Source: Patulibacter brassicae
GTDB taxonomy: Bacteria; Actinomycetota; Thermoleophilia; Solirubrobacterales; Solirubrobacteraceae
NCBI RefSeq assembly: GCF_033949425.1
Contig: NZ_JAXAVX010000009.1
Span: 1 to 64,000 of the forward strand
DNA: 64,000 nt
Direction: 5' to 3'
Of the stretch, positions 49,421-59,300 are shown piece by piece. Position 1 is the first letter of the stretch, and the number at the start of each line of letters is the position of its first letter. The notes under the pieces were generated by a model. The model saw nothing but the letters and a program-made list of their open reading frames with translations, ran no database searches and was not told where the DNA came from. The translations under genes and the position numbers were made by a program.

Positions 49421-50692
49421 ATGATCCGCATCCTCACCGGCGCGCTCACGGTTCCCGAGATCCGCAAGAAGATCGGGTTCACGCTCGCCTTGCTCGCGCT
49501 CTACCGCATCGGGGCGCAGATCCCCGTCCCGGGGGTCTCCGAGGAGGGCGTCCGCGCCATCCAGGAGAGCTTCGGCTCCGGCTCGGCGCTCCAGCTGCTG
49601 AACGTCTTCTCGGGCGGCGCGCTGAGCCAGATCGCGATCTTCGCGCTCGGCATCATGCCGTACATCACCGCGTCGATCGTCCTGCAGCTCCTGCAGGTCG
49701 TGGTGCCCTCGCTCGAGAAGCTCAAGCAGGAGGGCGAGCAGGGCCAGCAGCGGATCACGCAGTACACCCGCTACCTCACGGTGGCGCTGGCGGCCGGCCA
49801 GTCGATCGCCTACGTCTTCCTCTTCCGGACCTTCTCCGACCAGGCCGGCGAGCCGCTGATCGACCCGTTCAACTTCGGGACGGTCTTCATGATCGCCGTC
49901 TCGCTCACCGCGGGCGCGATGATCGTCATGTGGATGGGCGAGCTCATCACGCAGCGCGGCGTCGGCAACGGCATGTCGCTGATGATCTTCGCGTCGATCG
50001 TCTCGGGCCTCCCGGGCGGCGTCAGCAACTGGTGGCAGAGCGGCGATCAGGTCTTCAAGGTCCTGCTGCCGTTCCTCGTCCTCGCGGTCATCGCCGCGGT
50101 GGTCTTCATCCAGGAGGGCCAGCGCCGGATCCCCATCCAGTACGCCAAGCGCGTCATCGGACGGCGGATGAGCGGGGGCGGGCAGACCTACCTGCCGCTG
50201 AAGGTCAACATGGCGAACGTCATCCCGGTGATCTTCGCCGCGTCGATCATGTCGATCCCGCCGACGATCGCGCAGTTCATCACGCACGATCCGGCCAACG
50301 GCGTCCAGGAGTTCCTCCGCTACGGCAGCTGGGCCTACGTCGCCGGCGAGACGATCTTCATCATCCTGTTCACCTACTTCTACACCGCGGTGACGTTCAA
50401 CCCGGTGGAGCAGGCGGACAACCTGAAGAAGTACGGCGGGTTCATCCCCGGGGTGCGACCGGGACGACCCACGGCCGAGTTCCTCGACCGCATCCTCGCG
50501 CGACTGACCTTCCCCGGCGCGCTGTACCTCGCCGCGGTCGCCGCGCTGCCGACCCTCCTCTTCAACCAGACCACGCAGGGCTTCGCGTTCGGCGGCACCT
50601 CGCTGCTGATCGTCGTCGGCGTCGCGCTCGACACCGTCAAGCAGGTCGAGGCCCAGCTGATGATGCGCAACTACGAGGGGTTCCTGCGATGA
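49421..50692 (+). CDS. secY: preprotein translocase subunit SecY
   Basis: Channel-forming subunit of the Sec translocon in the inner membrane. The 423 residues carry about ten transmembrane helices. The plug region IPVPGV (start of TM2a) is followed by FSGGALSQIAIFALGIMPYITASI. The cytosolic loop contains GIMPYI and later KKYGGFIPGVRPG. ATG start. The intergenic 49266-49420 carries the terminator and promoter listed separately. adk follows after 40 nt. Confidence 0.97.
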   Translation: MIRILTGALTVPEIRKKIGFTLALLALYRIGAQIPVPGVSEEGVRAIQESFGSGSALQLLNVFSGGALSQIAIFALGIMPYITASIVLQLLQVVVPSLEKLKQEGEQGQQRITQYTRYLTVALAAGQSIAYVFLFRTFSDQAGEPLIDPFNFGTVFMIAVSLTAGAMIVMWMGELITQRGVGNGMSLMIFASIVSGLPGGVSNWWQSGDQVFKVLLPFLVLAVIAAVVFIQEGQRRIPIQYAKRVIGRRMSGGGQTYLPLKVNMANVIPVIFAASIMSIPPTIAQFITHDPANGVQEFLRYGSWAYVAGETIFIILFTYFYTAVTFNPVEQADNLKKYGGFIPGVRPGRPTAEFLDRILARLTFPGALYLAAVAALPTLLFNQTTQGFAFGGTSLLIVVGVALDTVKQVEAQLMMRNYEGFLR

Positions 50693-50732
50693 GCCCCGCA
50701 CGCTGCAGCCGACGCGGACGGAGCACCGATCG

Positions 50733-51404
50733 ATGAGCGAGTTGAACCTGATCCTGCTGGGCCCGCCCGGTGCCGGGAAGGGCACCCAGGGCGAGCGGCT
50801 GACCTCCAGCGAGCCGCTGGAGTACGTCGTCACCGGCCAGATCCTGCGCGAGGCCGTCCGCGAGGGCACCGAGCTCGGGCTGAAGGCGAAGGGCTTCATG
50901 GACGCCGGCGAGCTCGTGCCCGACGAGCTCGTCATCGGCCTGATCCTCGAGCGCGTGCGCTCGGAGGCGGCCTCCGACGGCTTCGTGCTGGACGGGTTCC
51001 CGCGGAACATCGCCCAGGCCGAGGAGCTCGACGCCGCGCTGAAGGAGCTCGGGCGCGACCTCAACGGCGCGCTGCTCATCGACGTGCCGGACGAGGAGAT
51101 CGTCCGCCGGCTCTCGGGCCGTCGCGTGTCGCAGTCCGGCCGCGTGTACCACGTCGAGTTCGACCCGCCGAAGGTCGAGGGCAAGGACGACGTCGACGGC
51201 TCGGACCTCATCCAGCGAGACGACGACAAGCCGGAGACGATCCGCAAGCGCCTGTCCGTGTACCACGCGCAGACCGAGCCGCTCGTCTCGTACTACGAGG
51301 AGCGGGGCCTGCTGCACCGCTTCGACGGGACGCAGGGCGTCGACGAGGTCGCAGCGCACCTGCGCAAGACCGTCTCGACGCTGCGTCTCGAGGACGCCGT
51401 CTGA
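50733..51404 (+). CDS. adk: adenylate kinase
   Basis: Interconverts ATP+AMP and 2 ADP in the cytosol. The 223 residues have the P-loop GPPGAGKGTQ (residues 9-18), the AMP-binding DGFPRN and a long LID segment at about residues 127-165. The LID lacks the four zinc cysteines found in many Gram-positive enzymes. ATG start; secY-adk-map order is standard. Confidence 0.96.
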   Translation: MSELNLILLGPPGAGKGTQGERLTSSEPLEYVVTGQILREAVREGTELGLKAKGFMDAGELVPDELVIGLILERVRSEAASDGFVLDGFPRNIAQAEELDAALKELGRDLNGALLIDVPDEEIVRRLSGRRVSQSGRVYHVEFDPPKVEGKDDVDGSDLIQRDDDKPETIRKRLSVYHAQTEPLVSYYEERGLLHRFDGTQGVDEVAAHLRKTVSTLRLEDAV

Positions 51405-51420
51405 GCGACCCGGACGCGGC

Positions 51421-52194
51421 ATGGGGATCCGCCTGAAGCGCCCCGCCCAGGTCGACGGCATCGCCGCCGCCGGGCGGATCCTCGCCGACGTCCTCGACGA
51501 GCTGGCGACGCTCGCCGTCCCCGGGACGTCGACCGCCGACCTCGACGCGGTGGCCCGCGAGCGGATCGCGGCCGCGGGCGGCCGCCCGTCGTTCCTCGGC
51601 TACCGCGGGTTCAAGGGCGCGATCTGCGCCTCGCCGAACGACCTCGTCGTCCACGGGATCCCGAACGCGACGCCCCTGCGCGACGGGGACCTGCTGTCCC
51701 TCGACGTCGGCGTGACGCTCGACGGGCTCGTGGCCGACGCCGCGCGCACGGTTCCGGTCGGCGCGCTCGGGGCGGCCGACGGCCACCTCGTGGAGACCGC
51801 CGAGGCCGCGCTCGCCGACGCCGTGTCCGTCTGCCGGCCGGGGAACCGGATCGGCGACATCGGCCACGCGGTCGCGAGCCGCTGCGCCACGGCCGGCCTG
51901 CAGGTCTTCCCGACGCTCATCGGGCACGGGGTGGGGTTCGCCCTGCACGAGGACCCGCAGGTGCCCAACATCGGCAAGCCCGGCACCGGCCGCCCGCTCG
52001 AGCCGGGGCTCGTGATCGCGATCGAGCCGATGGTGACCCTCGGCCGCGCGGCCATCCGCATGGCGGACGACGGCTGGTCGGTCTTCACCGTCGACGGCGC
52101 GCGCGCCACCCACGCCGAGGTGACCGTGGCGATCACCGACGACGGCGCGCGGGTCCTGACCCCGTGGGGCGGCGACGGTCGCTGGGCCGTCTGA
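51421..52194 (+). CDS. map: methionine aminopeptidase, type I
   Basis: Removes the initiator methionine from nascent proteins. The 257 residues contain the five metal ligands Asp95, Asp106, His169, Glu202 and Glu233, in the contexts SLDVGV, VADAAR, GHGVGF, AIEPM and HAEVTV. ATG start 16 nt after adk. It lacks the N-terminal SH3-binding extension seen in one of the mycobacterial paralogues. Confidence 0.96.
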   Translation: MGIRLKRPAQVDGIAAAGRILADVLDELATLAVPGTSTADLDAVARERIAAAGGRPSFLGYRGFKGAICASPNDLVVHGIPNATPLRDGDLLSLDVGVTLDGLVADAARTVPVGALGAADGHLVETAEAALADAVSVCRPGNRIGDIGHAVASRCATAGLQVFPTLIGHGVGFALHEDPQVPNIGKPGTGRPLEPGLVIAIEPMVTLGRAAIRMADDGWSVFTVDGARATHAEVTVAITDDGARVLTPWGGDGRWAV

Positions 52195-52510
52195 CCCCGA
52201 ACCCGGCGGAGACGGCGCGACGGCGGGCGGTCGACCGGCCGCTTTGCAGGGACTTGCCCGGCGGCGCTCCGCCGCGCACGCCGGTTGCTAGGGTCCTCCG
52301 TCCCCCGCGGGGCGGGGACGCAGCACGGCGCGCGACGCGGCCCGCGAGGGTCGCTGCGGGCCGCAACGCGTCACCGCCGATCCGTCTGGTACCGTTCCGA
52401 ATCTGCGCGTGTCACGTCCTCCCCTGGACGCGCACGCTTCAGCGGCTGGTAGCGACGGGCCTCCGCGCCGTCAGAGCCACGCTGCTGGTCATCGAGCCGA
52501 GAAGGGAACC
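52195..52510 (+). other. 316-nt intergenic region in the usual infA position
   Basis: infA normally lies between map and rpmJ, but no frame here encodes an IF-1-like OB fold. Possible -10 elements are TAGGGT at 52289-52294 and TACCGT at 52390-52395. A hairpin-like CCCCCGCGGGGCGGGG lies at about 52303-52318. The region probably ends the secY-adk-map transcript and starts the rpmJ-rpsM-rpsK-rpoA-rplQ transcript, with a leader of over 100 nt. Confidence 0.5.
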
Positions 52511-52624
52511 ATGAAGGTACGACCGTCGGTCAAGCCGATGTGCGAGAAGTGCAAGGTCATCCGCCGCAACGGTGCGGTCCTGGTGATCTGTCAGAACCCG
52601 CGGCACAAGCAGCGGCAGGGCTGA
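52511..52624 (+). CDS. rpmJ: 50S ribosomal protein L36
   Basis: A 37-residue protein starting at the ATG preceded by GAGAAGGGA. Zinc ligands Cys11, Cys14, Cys27 and His32 are all present (CEKC, IC, RH), so this is the zinc-binding form. rpsM begins 4 nt later. Confidence 0.97.
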   Translation: MKVRPSVKPMCEKCKVIRRNGAVLVICQNPRHKQRQG

Positions 52625-52628
52625 CCTC

Positions 52629-53012
52629 ATGGCACGTATCGCCGGCATCAACATCCCGCTGAACAAGCGGATCGAGATCGGTCTCACCTACATCTACGGG
52701 ATCGGCCGCTCGGGCTCGAACGAGATCCTGAAGGCGACGGGCATCGATCAGGACACGAAGGTCCGTGACCTGACCGAGGACCAGGTCGCCGCCCTCCGCG
52801 AGCACATCGACCGCCACGTCGTGGTCGAGGGCGATCTGCGCCGCGAGCGCAACCAGGCGGTCAAGCGCCTGATGGAGATCGGCTGCTACCGCGGGATCCG
52901 TCATCGCCGGAACCTCCCGGTGCGCGGTCAGAAGACGAAGACGAACGCGCGCACCCGCAAGGGCCCGAAGCGCATGCCCACCGCGGGCAAGAAGAAGCCC
53001 GGCAAGAAGTAA
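52629..53012 (+). CDS. rpsM: 30S ribosomal protein S13
   Basis: Head protein bridging to L5 and P-site tRNA. The 127 residues begin ARIAGINIPLNKRIEIGLTY. They contain GCYRGIRHRRNLPVRGQKTK and a basic tail GKKKPGKK. ATG start. Confidence 0.97.
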   Translation: MARIAGINIPLNKRIEIGLTYIYGIGRSGSNEILKATGIDQDTKVRDLTEDQVAALREHIDRHVVVEGDLRRERNQAVKRLMEIGCYRGIRHRRNLPVRGQKTKTNARTRKGPKRMPTAGKKKPGKK

Positions 53013-53021
53013 GGGACCCAC

Positions 53022-53417
53022 ATGCCCGCTCCGAAGCGCCCCGCTCGCGGCCGCCGCAAGCCGAAGAAGAACATCCCCGTCGGCCAGGCCCACATCAAGA
53101 CGAGCTTCAACAACACGATCGTGTCGCTCACCGACAAGGAGGGCAACGTGATCGCCTGGGAGTCCGCCGGCGGTGCCGGGTTCAAGGGCTCCCGCAAGTC
53201 GACGCCGTTCGCGGCGCAGGTCACGGCCGACTCCGCCGCCCGCAAGGGCATCGAGCAGGGCCTCGAGAAGGTCGAGGTCTTCGTCAAGGGCCCCGGCTCC
53301 GGGCGCGACACCGCGATCCGCTCCCTCCAGGCCGCCGGCCTCGAGGTCACGACCGTCCGCGACGTGACGCCGCAGGCGCACAACGGCTGCCGCCCCAAGA
53401 AGCGGCGCCGCGTCTGA
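53022..53417 (+). CDS. rpsK: 30S ribosomal protein S11
   Basis: Platform protein near the E-site. The 131 residues contain KNIPVGQAHIKTSFNNTIVS and end with HNGCRPKKRRRV. ATG start. The next gene is rpoA after 121 nt, since rpsD is not in its usual place between them. Confidence 0.97.
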   Translation: MPAPKRPARGRRKPKKNIPVGQAHIKTSFNNTIVSLTDKEGNVIAWESAGGAGFKGSRKSTPFAAQVTADSAARKGIEQGLEKVEVFVKGPGSGRDTAIRSLQAAGLEVTTVRDVTPQAHNGCRPKKRRRV

Positions 53418-53538
53418 GCCACCGCGCTTCCAGGACCCCCGTCGCGGGCGGCGGGGGGACCAGCGCTCCCCTTCGTCCGCACGCCTGGCCGCAGCGCCCA
53501 CCCGCGGCCACCCGTCTTTCGACGACGCAAGGACCCTG

Positions 53539-54498
53539 ATGCTCGACTACCAGACCCCCCGGATCACCAGCGAGTCCGTGGAGGACAACCGCGGCACGTT
53601 CACGATCGAGCCCCTCGAGCGCGGCTTCGGCTACACGTTCGGGAACTCGCTGCGCCGCGTCCTGCTGAGCTTCCTCTCCGGCGCCGCCGTCACGAACGTC
53701 CGGATCGAGGGCGTCGCCCACGAGTTCACGACGCTCGACGGCGTCACCGAGGACGTGACGGACATCGTCCTGAACCTCAAGGCGCTCGTCTGCCGCATGC
53801 ACTCCGACGCCAGCGAGGTCGAGGCGCCGCTCGTCGCCGAGGGCCCGGGCGAGGTCACCGCGAAGGACATCGACCTGCCCGCCGGCGTGGAGATCCTCAA
53901 CCCCGAGGCGCACATCGCGACCCTCGAGGCCGGGACGAAGCTCGAGGTCTACCTCACGATCGGCCAGGGTCGCGGCTACCGCACCGCCGACGACAACAAG
54001 ACGGCGGACCAGCCGATCGGCGTCATCCCGATCGACTCGATCTTCTCGCCGATCCGTCGCGTCGCCTACCGGGTCGAGCCGGCCCGCGTCGGTCAGCGCA
54101 CGGACTTCGACCAGCTGCAGCTCGACATCGAGACCGACGGCTCGATCGAGCCGGGCGAGGCGCTCCGCGAGGCCGCCGAGATCCTCATCCAGCAGCTCGC
54201 CGTCTTCACCGACCCGGACCGGGTCGAGGAGCTCCGCGCCTCCGTCGGTGGCGAGCTCGAGGACGGCCTCGGGGTCGAGGGCGCCTTCGGCGACCCGACC
54301 GACGAGATGATGATCGAGGAGCTCGAGCTCGGCGTCCGCTCGTACAACTGCCTGAAGCGCGCCGGCATCCAGACCGTCGGCGACCTCACCTCGAAGACCG
54401 AGGCCGAGCTCGCCGCCATCCCGAACTTCGGCAAGAAGTCGATCGACGAGGTCGTCGAGACCCTCGCCGCGCGGGGCTACAGCCTCCGCGACGAGTAG
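53539..54498 (+). CDS. rpoA: DNA-directed RNA polymerase alpha subunit
   Basis: Alpha dimer scaffolds beta/beta' assembly, and its C-terminal domain binds UP elements and activators. The 319 residues show the N-domain (RGFGYTFGNSLRRVLLS near residue 30), a flexible acidic linker around 225-250, and the C-domain with LGVRSYNCLKRAGIQTVGDL and NFGKKSIDEV. ATG start with AAGGA upstream. Confidence 0.97.
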   Translation: MLDYQTPRITSESVEDNRGTFTIEPLERGFGYTFGNSLRRVLLSFLSGAAVTNVRIEGVAHEFTTLDGVTEDVTDIVLNLKALVCRMHSDASEVEAPLVAEGPGEVTAKDIDLPAGVEILNPEAHIATLEAGTKLEVYLTIGQGRGYRTADDNKTADQPIGVIPIDSIFSPIRRVAYRVEPARVGQRTDFDQLQLDIETDGSIEPGEALREAAEILIQQLAVFTDPDRVEELRASVGGELEDGLGVEGAFGDPTDEMMIEELELGVRSYNCLKRAGIQTVGDLTSKTEAELAAIPNFGKKSIDEVVETLAARGYSLRDE

Positions 54499-54535
54499 GA
54501 CCGGCACCGGAACCTGCCGCCCAGAAGGACTGACG

Positions 54536-54889
54536 ATGCGTCACCAGAAGACCCGCCACAAGCTCTCTCGCTCGAGCGCCCATCGCAAGGCGCTGCTCCG
54601 CAACCTCTCCAAGGAGGTCATCGAGCACGAGCGGATCACGACGACCGAGGCGAAGGCCAAGGCGCTGAAGCCGGAGATCGAGAAGCTCATCACGCTCGCC
54701 AAGCGCGGTGACCTGCACGCGCGGCGCCAGGCGCTCTCGGCCCTCGGCCAGGACAAGTTCGCCACGTACAAGCTCTTCGAGGACATCGCCCCGCGGTACG
54801 CGGAGCGTCCGGGCGGCTACACCCGGATCCTGAAGCTCGGGCCGCGCAAGAGCGACGCGACCGAGATGGTCCTCATCGAGCTCGTCTGA
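54536..54889 (+). CDS. rplQ: 50S ribosomal protein L17
   Basis: Tunnel-exit protein closing the alpha operon. The 117 residues contain MRHQKTRHKLSRSSAHRKAL and end ATEMVLIELV. ATG start after GAAGGA. A strong terminator follows 21 nt after the stop. Confidence 0.97.
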   Translation: MRHQKTRHKLSRSSAHRKALLRNLSKEVIEHERITTTEAKAKALKPEIEKLITLAKRGDLHARRQALSALGQDKFATYKLFEDIAPRYAERPGGYTRILKLGPRKSDATEMVLIELV

Positions 54890-54910
54890 GCCTCCGAGCA
54901 CCCGCCTCGC

Positions 54911-54938
54911 CGAACGGCCGCCTCCGGGCGGCCGTTCG
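54911..54938 (+). terminator. terminator of the alpha operon, TCCG tetraloop
   Basis: Perfect 12-bp stem CGAACGGCCGCC / GGCGGCCGTTCG with loop TCCG (a cUCCGg UNCG-type tetraloop in RNA), followed by CGTTCCC. The clearest terminator in the window. Confidence 0.75.
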
Positions 54939-54954
54939 CGTTCCCGGCCGGCGG

Positions 54955-54960
54955 TACCCT
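54955..54960 (+). promoter_or_regulatory. TACCCT -10 element for the DUF1707 gene
   Basis: TACCCT ends 6 nt before the GTG at 54967. GGAGG lies between them, so the message would be leaderless or nearly so. Confidence 0.45.
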
Positions 54961-54966
54961 GGAGGG

Positions 54967-55428
54967 GTGAGCGGCTGGCGCGCCATGGCGGCCTCCTCCG
55001 TCCGGATCGGCGACGACGAGCGCGAGCTCGTGCTCGCCGAGCTGCGCGCCCAGTACGCGGCCGGTCGGCTCGACGCGGCCGAGCTCGAGGAGCGCTCGGC
55101 GCGCGTCGTCGCGGCGCGGACGCGCGGGGACGTCGTGCCGCTGCTGCTGGACCTGCCGGGCGCGCTGCGCCGCGTGGCCGGGGAGCCGGTCCGCCGTCGG
55201 GCCGGCGCGCTGGCGCGGCGGGCCGACCGCGCGGCGATCCGCGGGCACGCCTGGACCTTCGGCGGCGTGAACGGCGGGGCCCTCGCCGTCTGGGCGGTCG
55301 GCGGCGCCGGCGCCTTCTGGCCGGCGCTCGTCCTCGTCCCGACGACGCTGCTGCTCGGCGGGCACGTTCGCGTCCGGCGTGCGGTGCGTCGGCGCCTCGA
55401 CGGCCGTCCCGGCTCGCTCCCCCGCTGA
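54967..55428 (+). CDS. DUF1707 domain membrane protein with 2TM domain
   Basis: A 153-residue protein. Residues about 10-65 fit DUF1707 (RIGDDERELVLAELRAQYAAGRLDAAE through ARTRGDVVPLLLDLP), a short helical domain common at actinobacterial N-termini. Residues about 90-135 form two hydrophobic helices of a 2TM (YlaC-like) domain, followed by a basic tail. It probably sits in the cytoplasmic membrane with DUF1707 inside; the function is unknown. GTG start supported by the adjacent -10-like element. Single gene between rplQ and truA. Confidence 0.8.
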   Translation: MSGWRAMAASSVRIGDDERELVLAELRAQYAAGRLDAAELEERSARVVAARTRGDVVPLLLDLPGALRRVAGEPVRRRAGALARRADRAAIRGHAWTFGGVNGGALAVWAVGGAGAFWPALVLVPTTLLLGGHVRVRRAVRRRLDGRPGSLPR

Positions 55429-55512
55429 CGGCGGCCGCGCCCGTGCCTGCGACGCGCAAGGGCCGTTCCCGGGCCGCGCGCGACCGGCCGGGTGCGCGAG
55501 GATGCGCCGCGC

Positions 55513-56298
55513 GTGACCGCGACCCGCCTGGAGATCGAGTACGACGGCACCGAGCTGGCCGGCTGGGCCGCGCAGCCCGGCTTGCGGACGGTGCAGGGAG
55601 AGCTCGAGCGCGCGCTCGGCATCGTCCTGCGCCGCGAGACGCGCCTGACCGTCGGCGGCCGCACGGACCGCGGGGTCCACGCGGTCGCGCAGGTGGCCTC
55701 CTACGAGGGCGGCCCGCCCGACCTGCGCGGCGTGAACGCCGTGCTGCCGCGGGACGTCGCCGTCCGCACCGCGACCGTCCAGGACTCCGGGTTCGACGCG
55801 CGCCGCGTCGCGACGAGCCGGACCTACTGCTTTCGCCTCCACACGCGGCGCACGCCGTCGCCGTTCGGCCGTCGGCAGGCCCTCTGGTGGCCCCACCGGG
55901 TCGACGAGGGGCGACTGCGGGACTGCGCGGACGCCCTCGAGGCGGCCGGGGAGCCCGACTTCACCGCGTTCACCCCGAGCCGGACCGAGCACGTCCGCTT
56001 CCGGCGGCGGGTGCTGCACGCCGCGTGGCGACGCGACGGCGAGTGGCTCGAGTTCTGGATCGAGGCCGACGCGTTCATGCGCCACATGAACCGGATCCTC
56101 GTCGGGACGATGCTCGAGGTCGCCGCCGGCCGGCGCACGACCGAGGCCTTCGCCGCGCTGCTCGAGGGCGCGCCGCGGTCCGCGGCCGGCGTCACGCTGC
56201 CGCCGCAGGGCCTGCACCTCGCCGGGATCGCCTACCCCGAGGCGTTCGGGGGGCCCGCGTCGCCGCCGGACGGATGGGGCCGCCCGCCCTGGGCCTGA
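55513..56298 (+). CDS. truA: tRNA pseudouridine(38-40) synthase TruA
   Basis: Isomerises uridines 38-40 in the anticodon stem-loop of tRNAs. From the GTG at 55513 the product is 261 residues, with the N-terminal RLEIEYDGTELAGWAAQPG and the catalytic Asp52 in GGRTDRGVHAV. The later MNRILVGTMLEVAAGRR is typical. A GTG seven codons earlier (55492) is possible but adds nothing conserved. The position after rpsK-rpoA-rplQ is classical for truA. Confidence 0.92.
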   Translation: MTATRLEIEYDGTELAGWAAQPGLRTVQGELERALGIVLRRETRLTVGGRTDRGVHAVAQVASYEGGPPDLRGVNAVLPRDVAVRTATVQDSGFDARRVATSRTYCFRLHTRRTPSPFGRRQALWWPHRVDEGRLRDCADALEAAGEPDFTAFTPSRTEHVRFRRRVLHAAWRRDGEWLEFWIEADAFMRHMNRILVGTMLEVAAGRRTTEAFAALLEGAPRSAAGVTLPPQGLHLAGIAYPEAFGGPASPPDGWGRPPWA

Positions 56299-56377
56299 CG
56301 CCGGGACGCGGCCACCCGCCTTCGCGATCACCAGAACGGGGGATGCCGCGGACTCGGCCGTCGGCGAGCCTCGCGGC

Positions 56378-59300
56378 ATGCTCGCTCCCCCCGGTGCGCG
56401 TCGCGGGCTCCTCCGCGCGGCCCTCCCCGCCATCGCCCTGCTCGCGGTCGCGCCGGCGCCGTCGGGCGCAGCCGGTCCGCTCGAGCCGGTTCGCCCACGC
56501 GCGGCGTCGGCGACCCTCGACCTGTCGTTGCCGGTCCGCTCGGTGACCGTGGCGCGCGACGGTCGGCGGGTCGACGTCCGGCCCGCCTCGAACGCCCGGC
56601 GCGCCGTCCTGCGCCAGCGCGGCACCGCTCCCCAGACGGTCCGGCTCGACGGTCGCGCCCTCGCCCGGACGCTCGACGGCCTCGCCGGATCGGCGTCGCT
56701 GCGGCTACGGGCCGGCGGGCGCACGGTGACCGCCCGGGTGGCGCGCGTCCACGGGGACCGGGTGTCGCTGCGCGCCGTGCGACGGGCGCGCGCGGGACGC
56801 TGGAGCACGCGAACCCTCCGGATCACCGTGCGCCGGCGAGTCACCGCGCAGGGACGGTGCGTGCCGCTGCCGCTGGCGCGCTGCCCGCACGCGAGCCTGC
56901 CGTTCGCCGCGCTCCTCGGTGCCGACCTCCGCGGCGCCGACCTGCGGCGCGCCGATCTGCACCGCGCCTCGCTGCACCGGGCCAGTCTCGCCGGGGCCGA
57001 CCTGCGAGGCGCCGACCTGCGGGGCGCGGACCTCACCGCCGCGGACCTGCGCGGCGCGCGGCTGGAGGGCGCCAACCTCGCGGACGCGACGGTGCAGTTC
57101 GGCCGACGGAGCGGCGCGCGCCTCGCCGGCGCGCACCTCTGCCGGACGTTGCTGCCCGGCCGCTCCGCGCGCTCGATGCGCGACTGCGGCGATCGCGCGC
57201 CGACCCGCTCGCGGCGCGTCGGCCCGCGCCGACTCGGCACGGTGCCGGCCGTGGCGGCGGCGGTCGCGTCGACGGCCCGCACGAGCGCTCGGGACCGCGC
57301 CGCCGCGGCGCGCCACGCCCCGTCGGGGTCCGCCGCCGAGGCCCGGGCGCCGCGCCGGACGACCCGGGCGGCACTGCGCGCCCCCGTTCCCGCACCCGGC
57401 TTCTGCATCCTCTACTCGAACACGCGCGACGAGGACGGCGACGGCCTCAGCGACTGCTTCGAGGAGACGGAGCGGTCGCTGACGATCACGAACGTCGACG
57501 ACCTGCGCGCCGGCCGCGAGCAGCACGAGCGCACGGGCATCACGAGCAGCCACGCCAAGGCCGACACCGACGGCGACGGCCTGAGCGACGGCGACGAGCA
57601 GGCCCTGCGCACCGATCCGCGGTCGGCCGACACCGACGGGGACGGACTCCGGGACCCGGACGAGGGGGCCTACGGCGCCTCGCCGGTCCACGCCGACAGC
57701 GACGGCGACGCCCGGATCGCAGGCGCACCGGTCGACGAGCGTCTGCTCGACGGCGCCGAGGTCGGCAGCTGGGGGACGTCCCCGGTGGAGTCCGACACCG
57801 ACGGCGACGACATGGGCGACGCCGAGGAGATCCGCGAGGGCGAAGGGACGTTCGATCCCCTCGTCGCCGATCTGCCGCGGTTCAAGATCGAGGCGCCGCA
57901 GGTGAACATCGACATCCCGATCACCGTCGAGCTCGGCGAGACGAGGTCCGACGAGCGGTCGACCTCGACCCTGAAGTCCAGCGAGCACACCGAGAGCCAC
58001 TCCCTCGGCGTGAAGCTCGGCCTGAAGTTCAGCGAGGAGTTCGAGTCCGAGACGGAGGTCGGCGTCCCGGAGGACGAGGAGAAGGTCACCGCGAAGGTCG
58101 GCTCGGAGCAGAGCATCAGCACGAGCACGACGAACAAGTGGGAGGACACGAGCAGCGTCGAGAAGGAGTACGGCCGGATCCAGGAGCTCGAGACCTCGCG
58201 GGAGACGACGATCGAGCCCGAGGGCTGCCTCCAGGCCACGGTGAAGGTCACGAACACCGGGCGCGTGGGCTTCCGGATCGCCGAGACCCCGCAGTTCCTC
58301 GGCGAGATCTCCGATCCGGAGAAGCCCGAGGAGTCCCGGACGTTCGCGACGTTCTCCCCGACGGCCGGCACCGCCGACTTCGGCGCGCCGTGCCCGAAGG
58401 CCACCGATCAGGCCATCCAGCTGGCTCCGGGCGCGACCCAGAACGTGTCCGTCGGGGCGCAGCAGAGCTCGGAGGTCCTGAAGGAGTACCTCGCCGACCC
58501 GACGCCGATGACGATCCACATGGGGAACTTCTCGATCGTCGACGACCAGCAGAAGCCGTTCGAGAAGATCCTGCAGGCCGTCGACGCGAAGACCGCGACG
58601 GTGATCGTGGACCTCGGGCCGTGCCCGGAGCAGGACGCCACGTGCGACGACGATCAGCGCGTCCGCCAGATGCAGATCGCCGCCGGCGTGCGCAAGGCCC
58701 GCGACGACGCCGGTCGACTGGTGCCGGCGGGCCTCCCGGTCGGCGCGGCGCTCGAGCGGCTGAAGCTGTCGCCGAAGTACGGTCCCCACCGGCGGGAGGG
58801 CCAGCCCGGCGGGGCGGCGGCGAAGCTCGTCTCGCTGCTCGGGGTCGCCGACGCCCAGGACGCCAACCAGGGCACCTGGGTGGTGAGCGGCACCGCCGAG
58901 GGGATCGCCGTCGACGACGTCCCGCTGCGCGACGCGAAGCTCGTCCCCGGCGACACCATCGTGCTCACGTATCTCGCCGACCGCGACGACGACGGCGTCC
59001 CGAGCACGATTGAGACGATCGAGGGCACGAGCGAGCGGGCGAAGGACACCGACGGCGACGGGCTGAGCGATCGGATCGAGACCCGCGTCGGCTGGCGCGT
59101 GCCGCTGCCGGGGCCGCCCGACGCCGCGAAGCCCAAGCCCGACTACCGCGTGTTCTCGAACCCCCGCGGCTGCGACACCGACGACGACGGCTCCCCCGAC
59201 GGTCCCGGACCCGGGACCCGCGATGACCCGTGTCCGAAGGGCCCCGCCGAGCACGGACGCGCGCCGCAGGACAAGAGCCGCGCGTCGGATCCCGACGGCG

